From NCBI RefSeq assembly GCF_900111685.1, contig NZ_FOHX01000001.1:744001-808000 (forward strand): 64,000 bases of DNA, in the 5' to 3' direction. Under the pieces are notes generated by a model that searched no databases, was not told the DNA's origin, and was given only the letters and a program-made list of their open reading frames with translations. The position numbers and the translations under genes are program-made. Positions 23,741 to 31,839 of the stretch are shown here, piece by piece (positions within the stretch are counted from its first letter, which is position 1; each line of letters opens with the position of its first letter). The stretch is from Nonomuraea wenchangensis (lineage in GTDB: Bacteria > Actinomycetota > Actinomycetes > Streptosporangiales > Streptosporangiaceae).

Positions 23741-24490
23741 ATGCTGGCCGCGCAACGCAAGGACCTGCTGCTGGCACGCCTCCAGAGGGACGGCCGGATC
23801 ATCGCCAAGGACCTCGCCGCCGAGCTCGGCCTGTCAGAGGACAGCATCCGTCGTGACCTGCGCGACCTGGCCGCGGCCGGCCTGTGCCAGCGCGTGTACG
23901 GCGGCGCGCTGCCCGCCTCTCCCGCGATCGCCGACTACGCCACCCGCCAGGGCGTCGAGGTCTCCGGCAAGCAGCGCGTCGCCGCCGCCGCTGCCACGCT
24001 CATCGAGCCCGGCAGCACCGCGATACTCGACGGCGGCACCACGGCCCTCGCGGTCGCCCGCGCCCTCCCGCCCGACCTGCGCGCCACCGTCGTCACCCAC
24101 AGCCCGACCGTGGCCTGCGCCCTGGCCGGCCACCACGACGTGGAGGTCTACCTGATCGGCGGGCGGCTGTTCAAGCACTCGATGGTGTCCTGCGGCGCGG
24201 CGGCGGTGGAGGCGGCCCGCGGGGTGCACGCCGACCTCTTCCTGCTCGGCGTGACGGGCGTGCATCCCGAGACCGGGCTGACCACGGACGACGCCGACGA
24301 GGCCGCGATGAAGCGCGCCCTGGCGCGGCAGGCCGCCGACACCTACGTGCTGGCCAGTTCGGAGAAGATCGGCGCGGCGTCCCGGTTCGCCGTCATGCCG
24401 CTGACGCAGGTGGCCGGCGTCGTCACCGACGCCGACGCGGGCAACGCCACGGTGCGGGCGCTCGGCGTGCCGGTCATCCAGGCCACCTGA
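23741..24490 (+). CDS. DeoR/GlpR family transcriptional regulator
   Basis: 249 residues. The N-terminal helix-turn-helix (about 5-58) ends in LSEDSIRRDLRDLAAAGLCQ and the linker RVYGGA, both family hallmarks. The DeoRC effector domain follows with DGGTTALAVARALP and the phosphosugar-binding-like loop YLIGGRLFKHSMVS. Such repressors sense phosphorylated sugars. It starts at ATG 23741 with AAGGAG upstream. It is monocistronic, and the sugar-acid dehydratase operon next door is a plausible target. Confidence 0.9.
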   Translation: MLAAQRKDLLLARLQRDGRIIAKDLAAELGLSEDSIRRDLRDLAAAGLCQRVYGGALPASPAIADYATRQGVEVSGKQRVAAAAATLIEPGSTAILDGGTTALAVARALPPDLRATVVTHSPTVACALAGHHDVEVYLIGGRLFKHSMVSCGAAAVEAARGVHADLFLLGVTGVHPETGLTTDDADEAAMKRALARQAADTYVLASSEKIGAASRFAVMPLTQVAGVVTDADAGNATVRALGVPVIQAT

Positions 24491-24707
24491 CCGGCCGCGC
24501 CAGAGCCGTCCTGCATGATTCTGCACGTTTCGGTGCGTACGGGCGGGCACTGAAGGATCGGACCCCACCAGGACAGCAGATATCACCCAGCGTGTTGACA
24601 AGGTACGAATCTGCAACCTTCATGGCCATATCGAGAAGCCGCGATGGAGGCTGTCATGTCTTCGTAGCTCCAGTGGTTCCCTTCATCCCCCGACAGGGAG
24701 AGCCCCG

Positions 24708-25247
24708 GTGACCTTTCGTTCCTCTCGGCCGAGCCGAAGCATCCGCGTCCTGACGACCCTTCTGGCCGTCACCGCCCTCGTCATGGTCGACCCGGCCGCG
24801 CGTCCGGCCCACGCGGCCGTGCCCACGCAGTGCCAGGGGACCGAGACCGTCACCTACAGCCCGGGGGTCACCTTCACACCGCAGAACATCCAGATCACGG
24901 TGAGCGGGCGGTTCGGCTCCTGCCTCGGCGGCACGGGCCAGGTGACAAGCGGTACGTACGGGGAGCAGTTCACCATCTTCGTCGGCTGCAACGACCTCTT
25001 CGACGGGTTCGAGAGCCAGCGGGTCGTCGAGTGGAACACCGGTGACAGCAGCGTCATCGAAGGCACCGGCAGCAGCACCGCCGCGGCCGGCCAGGTCGTC
25101 ACCACGTTCACCGGCACGGTCGTCCAAGGCCGCTTCCAGGGCGCGTCCGCGGTGCAGACGGTCACGCTCGTGCAGCCGGGGTTGCTGCAGTGCCTCACCA
25201 CCGGGTTCACCAAGGCGACCGGGCTGACGACGCTCACCGTCGTCTGA
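24708..25247 (+). CDS. Secreted protein of unknown function
   Basis: 179 residues from GTG 24708, preceded by GGGAGAG. A basic N terminus and hydrophobic core (RVLTTLLAVTALVMV) end near PAHAA, a normal signal peptide of about 38 residues. The mature part is rich in Thr, Gly and Val with four Cys (probably two disulfides) and looks all-beta. The pattern TVTYSPGVTFTPQNIQITVS is seen in other uncharacterised actinobacterial exported proteins. A perfect TTGACA at 24595-24600 with a weak CTTCAT at 24618 may be its promoter. Confidence 0.72.
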   Translation: MTFRSSRPSRSIRVLTTLLAVTALVMVDPAARPAHAAVPTQCQGTETVTYSPGVTFTPQNIQITVSGRFGSCLGGTGQVTSGTYGEQFTIFVGCNDLFDGFESQRVVEWNTGDSSVIEGTGSSTAAAGQVVTTFTGTVVQGRFQGASAVQTVTLVQPGLLQCLTTGFTKATGLTTLTVV

Positions 25248-25324
25248 GCCTCAGTCTGGCGACCGGCGTGCCCGCGACCTAACGGTCTGTACGCGAGCAC
25301 CACTTCGTTACGGCCGTCGTTCGA

Positions 25325-26266
25325 TCAGCCGGAATCGCGTCCGGCGCGGAGGGTCGTCAGGCGGTCGGGGCTCGGCCAGCGCACGCCGTGGGCCCAGCCC
25401 GCCCGCTCGAACCAGCGGATCAGCCGCGCGCTGGGGTCGAGCTGGCCCTTGAGCACGCCGTGCCGGGCGCAGGTCGGCTCCACGTGGTGCCAGTTGTGCC
25501 AGCCCTCGCCGAGCGTCAGCATCGCCACCCACCACACGTTGGACGAACGGTCCCTGGTGCGGAACGGGCGGTCGCCGAAGGTGTGGGCGATCGAGTTCAC
25601 CGACCAGGTGACGTGGTGCACCACGGCGTAGCGGACCAGGCCGCCCCACAGCAGCGCGCTCCACGCGCCCGCCCACGACATCGACCACAGCCCGCCGGCG
25701 GCGGCCGGGAGCGCGAACGACAGGAGGACGACCGCCGGGTAGGCGGCGTCGAAACGGCGTACGTCCGGGTCGTTGAGCAGGTCCGGCACCCAGTGCCGGC
25801 GGCTGGAGCGGCGGTGGGCGGTGTAGAACCAGCCGATGTGGGCGTGCAGCATGCCGCGCAGCAGCGCCAGGCCGCTGTCGCCGTAGCGCCACGGCGAGTG
25901 CGGGTCGCCTTCGCGGTCGGCGTACTTGTGGTGACGGCGGTGCTCGGCGGCCCACAGCGTGAGTGGGCCCTCGACGGCCATGCCGCCGGCCAGCATGAGC
26001 GCGATCCTGAGCGCCCGGTTGGCCTTGAAGGCGCGGTGGGTGAAGAGGCGGTGGTAGCCGATGGCGATCCCGAAGATGCTCACCAGGTACATCACGACCG
26101 CGATGACCAGGTCGCGCAGGCCGACGCCCCAGCCCCAGGCGGCCGGCACCGCGAGGCCCAGCAGGACCACGGGCAGGAGGACCAGGACGATCAGGTAGGC
26201 GAGGCGGCGGCCGGTGGTGACCGTCACCGTCTCCGCCGTGGCCGGCCGCGGCATGGGTGAGGTCAC
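25325..26266 (-). CDS. Membrane fatty acyl-CoA desaturase (stearoyl-CoA desaturase type)
   Basis: 313 residues from GTG 26266 (GGGAGG upstream). The three di-iron histidine boxes are HRLFTH, EHRRHH and HNWHH, spaced as in acyl-CoA delta-9 desaturases, between four predicted membrane helices. It introduces a cis double bond into a saturated acyl chain using O2. The gene diverges from the P450/cyclooxygenase-like operon across 211 bp containing a large inverted repeat. I infer that it may supply the unsaturated fatty acid for that operon, although a housekeeping membrane-fluidity role is also possible. Confidence 0.92.
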   Translation of the reverse strand: MTSPMPRPATAETVTVTTGRRLAYLIVLVLLPVVLLGLAVPAAWGWGVGLRDLVIAVVMYLVSIFGIAIGYHRLFTHRAFKANRALRIALMLAGGMAVEGPLTLWAAEHRRHHKYADREGDPHSPWRYGDSGLALLRGMLHAHIGWFYTAHRRSSRRHWVPDLLNDPDVRRFDAAYPAVVLLSFALPAAAGGLWSMSWAGAWSALLWGGLVRYAVVHHVTWSVNSIAHTFGDRPFRTRDRSSNVWWVAMLTLGEGWHNWHHVEPTCARHGVLKGQLDPSARLIRWFERAGWAHGVRWPSPDRLTTLRAGRDSG

Positions 26267-26340
26267 GTTTTCCTCCCGAGCGGTTCGAGGACGATCCGGC
26301 TCCTTATTCAACGACCAGGCCCATGGAGTGCGACAATGAC

Positions 26341-26368
26341 CCGACAGTAACGGAACGATTACTCTCGG
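26341..26368. promoter_or_regulatory. Large inverted repeat between the desaturase and P450 genes
   Basis: Arms CCGACAGTAA (26341-26350) and TTACTCTCGG (26359-26368) pair with one mismatch across an 8-bp spacer, CGGAACGA. It lies about centrally in the divergent intergenic region, 75 bp from the desaturase start and 110 bp from the P450 start, so one regulator could control both directions. Size and spacing resemble TetR-family sites (inference). Confidence 0.6.
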
Positions 26369-26477
26369 GAAGCAAAACAGTGGTCTCGGCTGCCACGAGG
26401 AAGAGCTGTGATCTAGATTGTGATTGCACATTGCGATCATCCATGCACGCTCCGATATCAGGCGGAAGGTCCACGGA

Positions 26478-27779
26478 ATGGGTGCTGTCGATCAGGCGAC
26501 CACGGGCGGCCATCTGGAGAGATACGAGGAGGCGCTGGCCAGGGACCCGATGTCCGCGTTCGGCCTCGTCCGGGAGTGGATGCGCACCGACTGGCGGAGC
26601 CTGTTCGCCGAGTTGCGCGAGCACCGCCCCATCTTCGTCACGCCCGCCTTCACTGTGGTGACCCGCTTCGCCGACGTCACCGAGGTGCTCGCCCACGAGC
26701 AGGTCTTCTCGGTACGCGCCTTCGGCCCGCGCCTCGACGCCGCGCTGGGCGCCCCGTTCATGCTGGCCAGGGACGCCACGCCGATGAACTGGCGGGAGAA
26801 GGGCCTGATGCGGCTCATGCTCGACCCGCGGGACGCGGCCGGCGTGCGCGAGCTGGCCGGCCGTCTCGCCGACGAGCTGCTCGACGCCGCCTGGCCGGAC
26901 GGGCGCGTCGAGGCGGTGGGCGGGCTGTTCCGCCCCGTCGCCCTCGGCGTGTGCGCGCGATACTTCGGCGTTCCCGGCCCCGATCCGCAGACCCTGGGCC
27001 GGTGGACGCGGGCCGTCGTCTCCGACGGCTTCGCCAACTTCCTCGGCGATCCGGAGCTCCAGGCCGCGTCCGTCAGCGCGGGCGCCGAGCTGGTCGCCTA
27101 CCTGAAAGACCGCCTCGCCGAGCTGCGGGCCACGCTGCGGGCCGGGCGAGACCTCCCCGACGACGTCTTCGCCCGCCTCGTCCGCTCCACCCTGCCCGCC
27201 GGGGCCGGCGTGACCGACGACCGCATCGTGACCAACATGGCCGGGCTGCCGCTGGGGTTCGTGGAGAGCGCGCCGGGGGCCATGGTCGAGGCGGTCGAGC
27301 AGCTCCTGCTGCGCCCGGCGGTGCTCGCGGAGGCCAGGGCCGCCGCCGGGGACCCCGAGCGCTTCGACCCGTACGTCTGGGAGGCGCTGCGGTTCAGCCC
27401 GTTCTTCAAGCTGCTCCCCCGGCTGTGCGAACGCGAGCACGTCCTGGCCGCCGGCACCCCACGCAGCACGGTGATCCCCGCGGGCACGTTCGTGCTCGCG
27501 GCACCGGCCTCCGCCATGTTCGACGCGGACGTGGTGCCGGAGCCCGGCGAGTTCCGCCTCGACCGTCCTCGCCACCACCAGCTGTTCTTCGGCTCCGGGC
27601 ATCACGCCTGCCTCGGCGTGCACGTGGCAGGACCGGTGATCGCCGAGACCGTACGCCGCCTGCTGCTGCGTCCCGGTGTCCGCCTGCTCCCGCCACCGGA
27701 GGGCCGGGTCGAGCGGGCACTCGGGATCTTCCCCGACACCTTCCGGCTCGGGCTCGGCGACGACGGGCGGGAAGGCTGA
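26478..27779 (+). CDS. Cytochrome P450 lacking the O2-activation motif, partner of the cyclooxygenase-like protein
   Basis: 433 residues. The haem-thiolate motif FGSGHHACLG (371-380, Cys378) and the ExxR pair in WEALRF (Glu302, Arg305) are intact. The I-helix, where most P450s have AGxxTT, reads MAGLPLGFVESAP (254-266) with neither acid nor Thr. Loss of this pair is known in P450s that rearrange peroxides, such as CYP74, prostacyclin and thromboxane synthases, or that use H2O2. Only 2 bp separate it from the cyclooxygenase-like gene, so a hydroperoxide or endoperoxide substrate is likely. ATG 26478 follows GGAAGG. No ferredoxin or reductase gene is present. Confidence 0.9.
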   Translation: MGAVDQATTGGHLERYEEALARDPMSAFGLVREWMRTDWRSLFAELREHRPIFVTPAFTVVTRFADVTEVLAHEQVFSVRAFGPRLDAALGAPFMLARDATPMNWREKGLMRLMLDPRDAAGVRELAGRLADELLDAAWPDGRVEAVGGLFRPVALGVCARYFGVPGPDPQTLGRWTRAVVSDGFANFLGDPELQAASVSAGAELVAYLKDRLAELRATLRAGRDLPDDVFARLVRSTLPAGAGVTDDRIVTNMAGLPLGFVESAPGAMVEAVEQLLLRPAVLAEARAAAGDPERFDPYVWEALRFSPFFKLLPRLCEREHVLAAGTPRSTVIPAGTFVLAAPASAMFDADVVPEPGEFRLDRPRHHQLFFGSGHHACLGVHVAGPVIAETVRRLLLRPGVRLLPPPEGRVERALGIFPDTFRLGLGDDGREG

Positions 27780-27781
27780 CG

Positions 27782-29362
27782 ATGGCGCGGAGCCGAGCAC
27801 GCAGCATCGCCACGGACGGTCTGAACAACCGGCTCAGGTTCCTGGCCCTGACCAACGGCCGCCCGTTGTGGGACCTCGTGCAGACGAGCCGGCCGCTCCG
27901 GAGCCGGGTCAACGCCTCGCTGATCGACCACGCGATCCGCGAGATGCCGCCGCGCCCCGAGCCGCTGAGCACCATGGCCGGCTACACCTCGTGGGCCTCC
28001 CTGACCGATCGCACCTACAGCGGCAGGCACCTGCCCCCGGTCCCCGCCGGCGAGGGGAACCGGCCCACTCCCGAGGTCGCCGGCGGCCTGTTCGCGCGCG
28101 GCGAGTCCATGATCCCGTGCCCGCGTTCCACGGTGCTCTTCGCGTACTTCGCGCAATGGTTCACCGACGGTTTCCTGCGCGGCGACACCAACATCCCGCG
28201 CGACCCGCGCAAGAACAGCTCCAACCATCACATCGACCTCAACCAGGTGTACGGGCTCAACGAGGCGGCGACGGCCGCACTGCGCACGTTCGACGGCGGG
28301 CTGCTCAAGAGCCGGCTGATCAACGGCGGCGAGTTCCCGCCCTACTTGTGCGAGAACGGCACGATCAAGCCGGAGTTCGCCCCGCTCAGCGTCATCCGCT
28401 TCGACCGGCTCTCCGCCGCGCAACGCGACACGCTGTTCGCCACCGGCAGCGACCGGGGCAACGGCCAGATCGGCTTCACCATGCTCACGGTGCTGTTCCT
28501 GCGCGAGCACAACCGGGTAGCACGGCTGCTCGCCCTCGAACATCCGCGCTGGGACGACGAGCGGCTGTTCCAGACGGCCCGCAACATCCTCATCGTGCTG
28601 CTGATCAAACTGGTCGTCGAGGAGTACATCAACCACATCACCCCCTACCACTTCCGGTTCACGCTGGACCCGGGGCTGCCGGCGCGGCTGGACCGCGCGC
28701 CCTGGCACCGCCAGAACTGGGCCTCGGTGGAGTTCAATCTCGTCTACCGCTGGCACAGCCTGATCCCGTCCCATCTGGCGGTCGGCGGGCGCGAGCTGCC
28801 GATGGCCGAGACCTTCTTCGGCAGCGCGCTGATCCCCGGCCCAGGGCTCGGGCGGCTGTTCGAGGACGCCTCCTGCCAGCGGGCGGGCCGCATCGGCCTG
28901 TTCAACACCGACCCCGTCCTGCGCGAGATCGACGTGGCCAGCATCGCCGACTCCCGGGCGCTCGACCTGGCCCCGTACAACAGCTACCGCGAGCACTGCC
29001 GCTTCCCCCGGGTCCGGGCCTTCGAGCAGATCTCCGGCGACCGGCGGGTCAGCGGCGCGCTGCGCGAGCTCTACCGCGACGTGGACGACCTCGACCTGTA
29101 CGTCGGGCTGTTCGCCGAGGAGCCCGGGTCCCCCGCCGCGATCCTGCCTCCGCTGCTGACCAAGATCATCGCTATCGACGCCTTCTCCCAGGCGCTCACC
29201 AACCCGCTGCTGGCCCCCCGGATCTTCAACGCGGCCACGTTCTCCCCTGCGGGCATGCGGGTCATCGCGGCCACGCGCACGCTGTCGGACGTGGTGCAGC
29301 GCAACACGCCGGAGGACCCGAGCCCCCGCCTGGTCAGCATGTCCCGGCGGATCCGGCGATGA
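27782..29362 (+). CDS. Cyclooxygenase-like haem dioxygenase (animal haem peroxidase superfamily)
   Basis: 526 residues, homologous over its full length to prostaglandin H synthase without the EGF module. Matching words include YTSWASLTDRTY, LPPVPAG, LREHNRVARLL, LFQTARNILI, ELYRDVDDLDLY and FNAATFSPAG. EFNLVYRWH (317-325) keeps the catalytic Tyr (Tyr322 for COX Tyr385) and the proximal His (His325 for His388). AFSQ puts a Ser (469) where COX has Ser530. FAQWFTD (123-129) aligns with FAQHFTH, so the distal peroxidase His207 is replaced by Asp129. It probably dioxygenates an unsaturated fatty acid and leaves the peroxide for the adjacent P450. No signal peptide. Confidence 0.9.
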   Translation: MARSRARSIATDGLNNRLRFLALTNGRPLWDLVQTSRPLRSRVNASLIDHAIREMPPRPEPLSTMAGYTSWASLTDRTYSGRHLPPVPAGEGNRPTPEVAGGLFARGESMIPCPRSTVLFAYFAQWFTDGFLRGDTNIPRDPRKNSSNHHIDLNQVYGLNEAATAALRTFDGGLLKSRLINGGEFPPYLCENGTIKPEFAPLSVIRFDRLSAAQRDTLFATGSDRGNGQIGFTMLTVLFLREHNRVARLLALEHPRWDDERLFQTARNILIVLLIKLVVEEYINHITPYHFRFTLDPGLPARLDRAPWHRQNWASVEFNLVYRWHSLIPSHLAVGGRELPMAETFFGSALIPGPGLGRLFEDASCQRAGRIGLFNTDPVLREIDVASIADSRALDLAPYNSYREHCRFPRVRAFEQISGDRRVSGALRELYRDVDDLDLYVGLFAEEPGSPAAILPPLLTKIIAIDAFSQALTNPLLAPRIFNAATFSPAGMRVIAATRTLSDVVQRNTPEDPSPRLVSMSRRIRR

Positions 29363-31500
29363 CCGGGCGGGACGATCCGGACCCTGAGCGCTTGCGCGCC
29401 GCGGCCCGCGAGCTGGTCGACGTCGCGCTCACGATCCAGGACGCGGCGGCGCACGCGACCGCCGCCCTCACCGACGGCGCGCTGCTGCGCGCCCTGCCGC
29501 GCGCTCCCTCGGCGGCCCGGCCCGCCTACCGCGCGCTGCTGCGGGCCACGACGAACGGCCAGGGCCTCGGGTGCGCGTTCACCGGCGGCGGCCGGCTGTC
29601 CACGGCGGCCGGCAAGGCCGGCGCCATGCTGGGGGCCGAGAGCCTGGCCGTACGCGTGCTGGCCACGTCGCTGCGGTTGCGCGTGGCGGCCGTGGCGGTC
29701 GCCCACCCCGAGCTGACCGGCGACCCCATGCTCGCCAGGCTCATCGACGCGGCCGCCGCCGACCGCGATCTGGAGGCCGTACGGGCCCTGCGCGCCCTGC
29801 TCAAGGACCGTGGCGCGGTGCGCGCGCTCAGCCAGCTCGCCCCGGTCTTCGGCGAGGTCCTCGCGCTGCGCGCGCTGCTCGACGAGAACCCGCTCAACGA
29901 CGCCGCCGCCTGGCTCATCGCGACCGGCAAGGGCTTCGCCACCGCCGATCCGATCACCGGGATGAGCAACAGGGCCATCGCCGTCCTCGACACCGGCGAA
30001 GGGGCCGCGCGCCGGGTCGAGCTGACCGCGGCCGAGTCGGCCCGGCTGTGCACGCGGGGGTCGCTGCTCGGCTTCCTGGGCAACATCAGCACGCTCGGCA
30101 CCACCGGGCGGGCCCTCATCCAGAGCGTCGAAGGTCCCGACGGGGTGATCCGCCACGTCCTCCAGGCGCCCGGCATGCGCGCGGGACGTCCCGACGGCGA
30201 GTCGCCCCAGGACCTGCTCGGCGCGTTCAGCAGCGCCGTCCTGGCCAGCAGCCCCTACAGCCGCGCCCTGGCCGAGGCCGTCGCCGACTACGGGCTGCCT
30301 CCGGGCGCCGAGCTGGCGCTCGTCGGGCACAGCGCGGGCGGGGCAGCGATCATGAACCTGGCGCAGGACGCCGACTTCTGCGCCAGGCACACGGTCACCC
30401 ACGCCGTCGCCGTCGGCTCGCCCGTCGACTTCAAACGCCCCGCCGACCCGCGCACCTGGGTGGCCAGCGTCACCAACCAGCACGACATCATCCCCACCCT
30501 CGACGGGCAGGGCGCCGGCACCTGCTTCGACCTGCACCCCGACTGGTACGTCGTCGACTACGGCGACGCCACCCACCTGTTCCCGCTCTGCCACGGCATC
30601 GAGCACTACCTCGCCAACCTCGCCGACGACCTGCCCGAGGCCCGCGAGCACATCGACGGGCGGCTCACGCCGTTCCGGGGACGGGTCGTGCGGTCCCAGG
30701 CGTACCTGCTGTTCGACCGCCCGCCCGACCCGGAGGGGTTCCCCTTCCTGACCGTGCCCACCCGCGCCGTGGACGGTCCCGAGGGAAGCGTCGAGCTGCC
30801 GATCAGGTGCCGCGACGGCGACGCGCTCACGGCGTACTTCGCCGCGCATCCGGCAGTGGCGGCCGGCCTGCTGGAGGGCACCGGGCTCGGTCCGGCCGTA
30901 CGGGTGGCGGGCCGCGCGCTGGTCGCCGTGCACGCCGCCAGGAACCGGCACACCACGGCGGGCGGCTACGGCGAGCTGCAGGTCGGCGTCGTCGTGCCCG
31001 GCCCGTCCCGCCGGCGCTCGCGTTCTCCCGTCTGGCCCGACCTGCTGCGGGCGGCGGACCTGCGCCGCTCCGGCAGCTTCCTCGTCGGCTCCGCCGTCGA
31101 CGCCACGACCGTTCGTGCCCTCGGCCCGCGGTTGTGGGGCGGCGAGACGTACCTGACGTCCCTGGACGTCCGGCTCGGCGCCCGGTCCGCCCACGTCAGC
31201 GCCGACCTGATCCTCACCCTGCGGGGGCGGCTCGGGCCTGGACTGCCCCTGAACGATCCCGGTCTGGTCGGCTATGCCCGCGAGGCCGGCGCCGTGCTGC
31301 GGTCCTGCGTACGGACCCGCGGGCGGGCCCGGCTGCACGCGGCGCCGTCGCTGCGGCTGGCCGTCGCGCCTCGGTCGGCCCATCCGCTGGCCGACCGGCT
31401 CCGCGAGCTGGGGCTCGACGGCGCCCGCCCGCTGCTGTGCCTGTCCGCCACCACCCGCCAGGCGCTCCGGGACGCCGCCGTCCCGGTGCCGCCGGGCTGA
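29359..31500 (+). CDS. Lipase-like alpha/beta hydrolase fused to an acetoacetate-decarboxylase-like region
   Basis: 713 residues, ATGA-coupled to the cyclooxygenase-like gene. A helical N terminus (1-200) precedes a hydrolase domain with nucleophile elbow LVGHSAGGAA (GxSxG), similar to class 3 lipases. Candidate acid and His are in TNQHDIIPT and CHGIEHY. The last 240 residues differ: LVAVHAARNRHTTAGGYGEL and LWGGETYLTSLDV resemble the beta-barrel of acetoacetate-decarboxylase-like proteins, but no catalytic Lys is visible there. It could release fatty acid for the dioxygenase or hydrolyse a product ester. No signal peptide. Domain names rest on pattern recall. Confidence 0.65.
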   Translation: MTGRDDPDPERLRAAARELVDVALTIQDAAAHATAALTDGALLRALPRAPSAARPAYRALLRATTNGQGLGCAFTGGGRLSTAAGKAGAMLGAESLAVRVLATSLRLRVAAVAVAHPELTGDPMLARLIDAAAADRDLEAVRALRALLKDRGAVRALSQLAPVFGEVLALRALLDENPLNDAAAWLIATGKGFATADPITGMSNRAIAVLDTGEGAARRVELTAAESARLCTRGSLLGFLGNISTLGTTGRALIQSVEGPDGVIRHVLQAPGMRAGRPDGESPQDLLGAFSSAVLASSPYSRALAEAVADYGLPPGAELALVGHSAGGAAIMNLAQDADFCARHTVTHAVAVGSPVDFKRPADPRTWVASVTNQHDIIPTLDGQGAGTCFDLHPDWYVVDYGDATHLFPLCHGIEHYLANLADDLPEAREHIDGRLTPFRGRVVRSQAYLLFDRPPDPEGFPFLTVPTRAVDGPEGSVELPIRCRDGDALTAYFAAHPAVAAGLLEGTGLGPAVRVAGRALVAVHAARNRHTTAGGYGELQVGVVVPGPSRRRSRSPVWPDLLRAADLRRSGSFLVGSAVDATTVRALGPRLWGGETYLTSLDVRLGARSAHVSADLILTLRGRLGPGLPLNDPGLVGYAREAGAVLRSCVRTRGRARLHAAPSLRLAVAPRSAHPLADRLRELGLDGARPLLCLSATTRQALRDAAVPVPPG

Positions 31501-31510
31501 CGGAGGAGCC

Positions 31511-31744
31511 ATGTCCGCCGAGATCGCGGCCCACGCCGAAGTCCTGCGTACGGACGCCCGCGCGCTCGCCGCCTGCGCCGAGCGCCTGCGCGCGATCGAG
31601 GCGGAGCTGAAGGCCGGGGGCGGGGCGCCGGACTGGCTGCACGCGTCGGTGACCGCCCACCTCGCGGCCTGCGCGGTGGCCGCCGCCGACCTGGAGACCG
31701 CCGCGCGGCGCCTGAGCCGCTACGCGGACACGGCGACCCCCTGA
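31511..31744 (+). CDS. Small helical protein, EspC/WXG100-like
   Basis: 77 residues from ATG 31511 with GGAGGAG just upstream, 10 bp after the hydrolase gene. The two predicted amphipathic helices are Ala-rich (DARALAACAERLRAIEAEL; AACAVAAADLETAARRLSRY) and separated by a loop around APDWLHASV. The size and helix-loop-helix plan resemble type VII secretion substrates or EspC-like proteins. No other secretion genes are nearby. Its conserved place in an operon of oxygenases is unexplained, and an accessory or scaffold role is possible. Confidence 0.5.
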   Translation: MSAEIAAHAEVLRTDARALAACAERLRAIEAELKAGGGAPDWLHASVTAHLAACAVAAADLETAARRLSRYADTATP

Positions 31745-31772
31745 CTCCGCGCTCGCTATTCGGTGTTGCTAG

Positions 31773-31815
31773 GTACTAGTAGTCAGTGTTACTTTGTACC
31801 GGTAGTCAGCAATAC
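31773..31815 (+). promoter_or_regulatory. Tandem PadR operator candidates upstream of the exporter operon
   Basis: Two 20-bp direct repeats, GTACTAGTAGTCAGTGTTAC (31773-31792) and GTACCGGTAGTCAGCAATAC (31796-31815), lie 23 bp apart, two helical turns, in an AT-rich island before padR. A possible promoter is TTGCTA (31766-31771) with TACTTT after 18 bp, overlapped by the first repeat. PadR proteins usually bind their own promoter in this way. Confidence 0.6.
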
Positions 31816-31839
31816 CGAGTAGCCGGAAGGAGGTGTTCC

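Noticed and set aside
27676..31500. A 1274-codon frame that would fuse the end of the P450 region, the COX-like region and the hydrolase
   Set aside because: Only its last part (from ATG 29359) is coding. The first 560 codons are an out-of-frame shadow of the COX-like gene, so there is no giant fusion protein.
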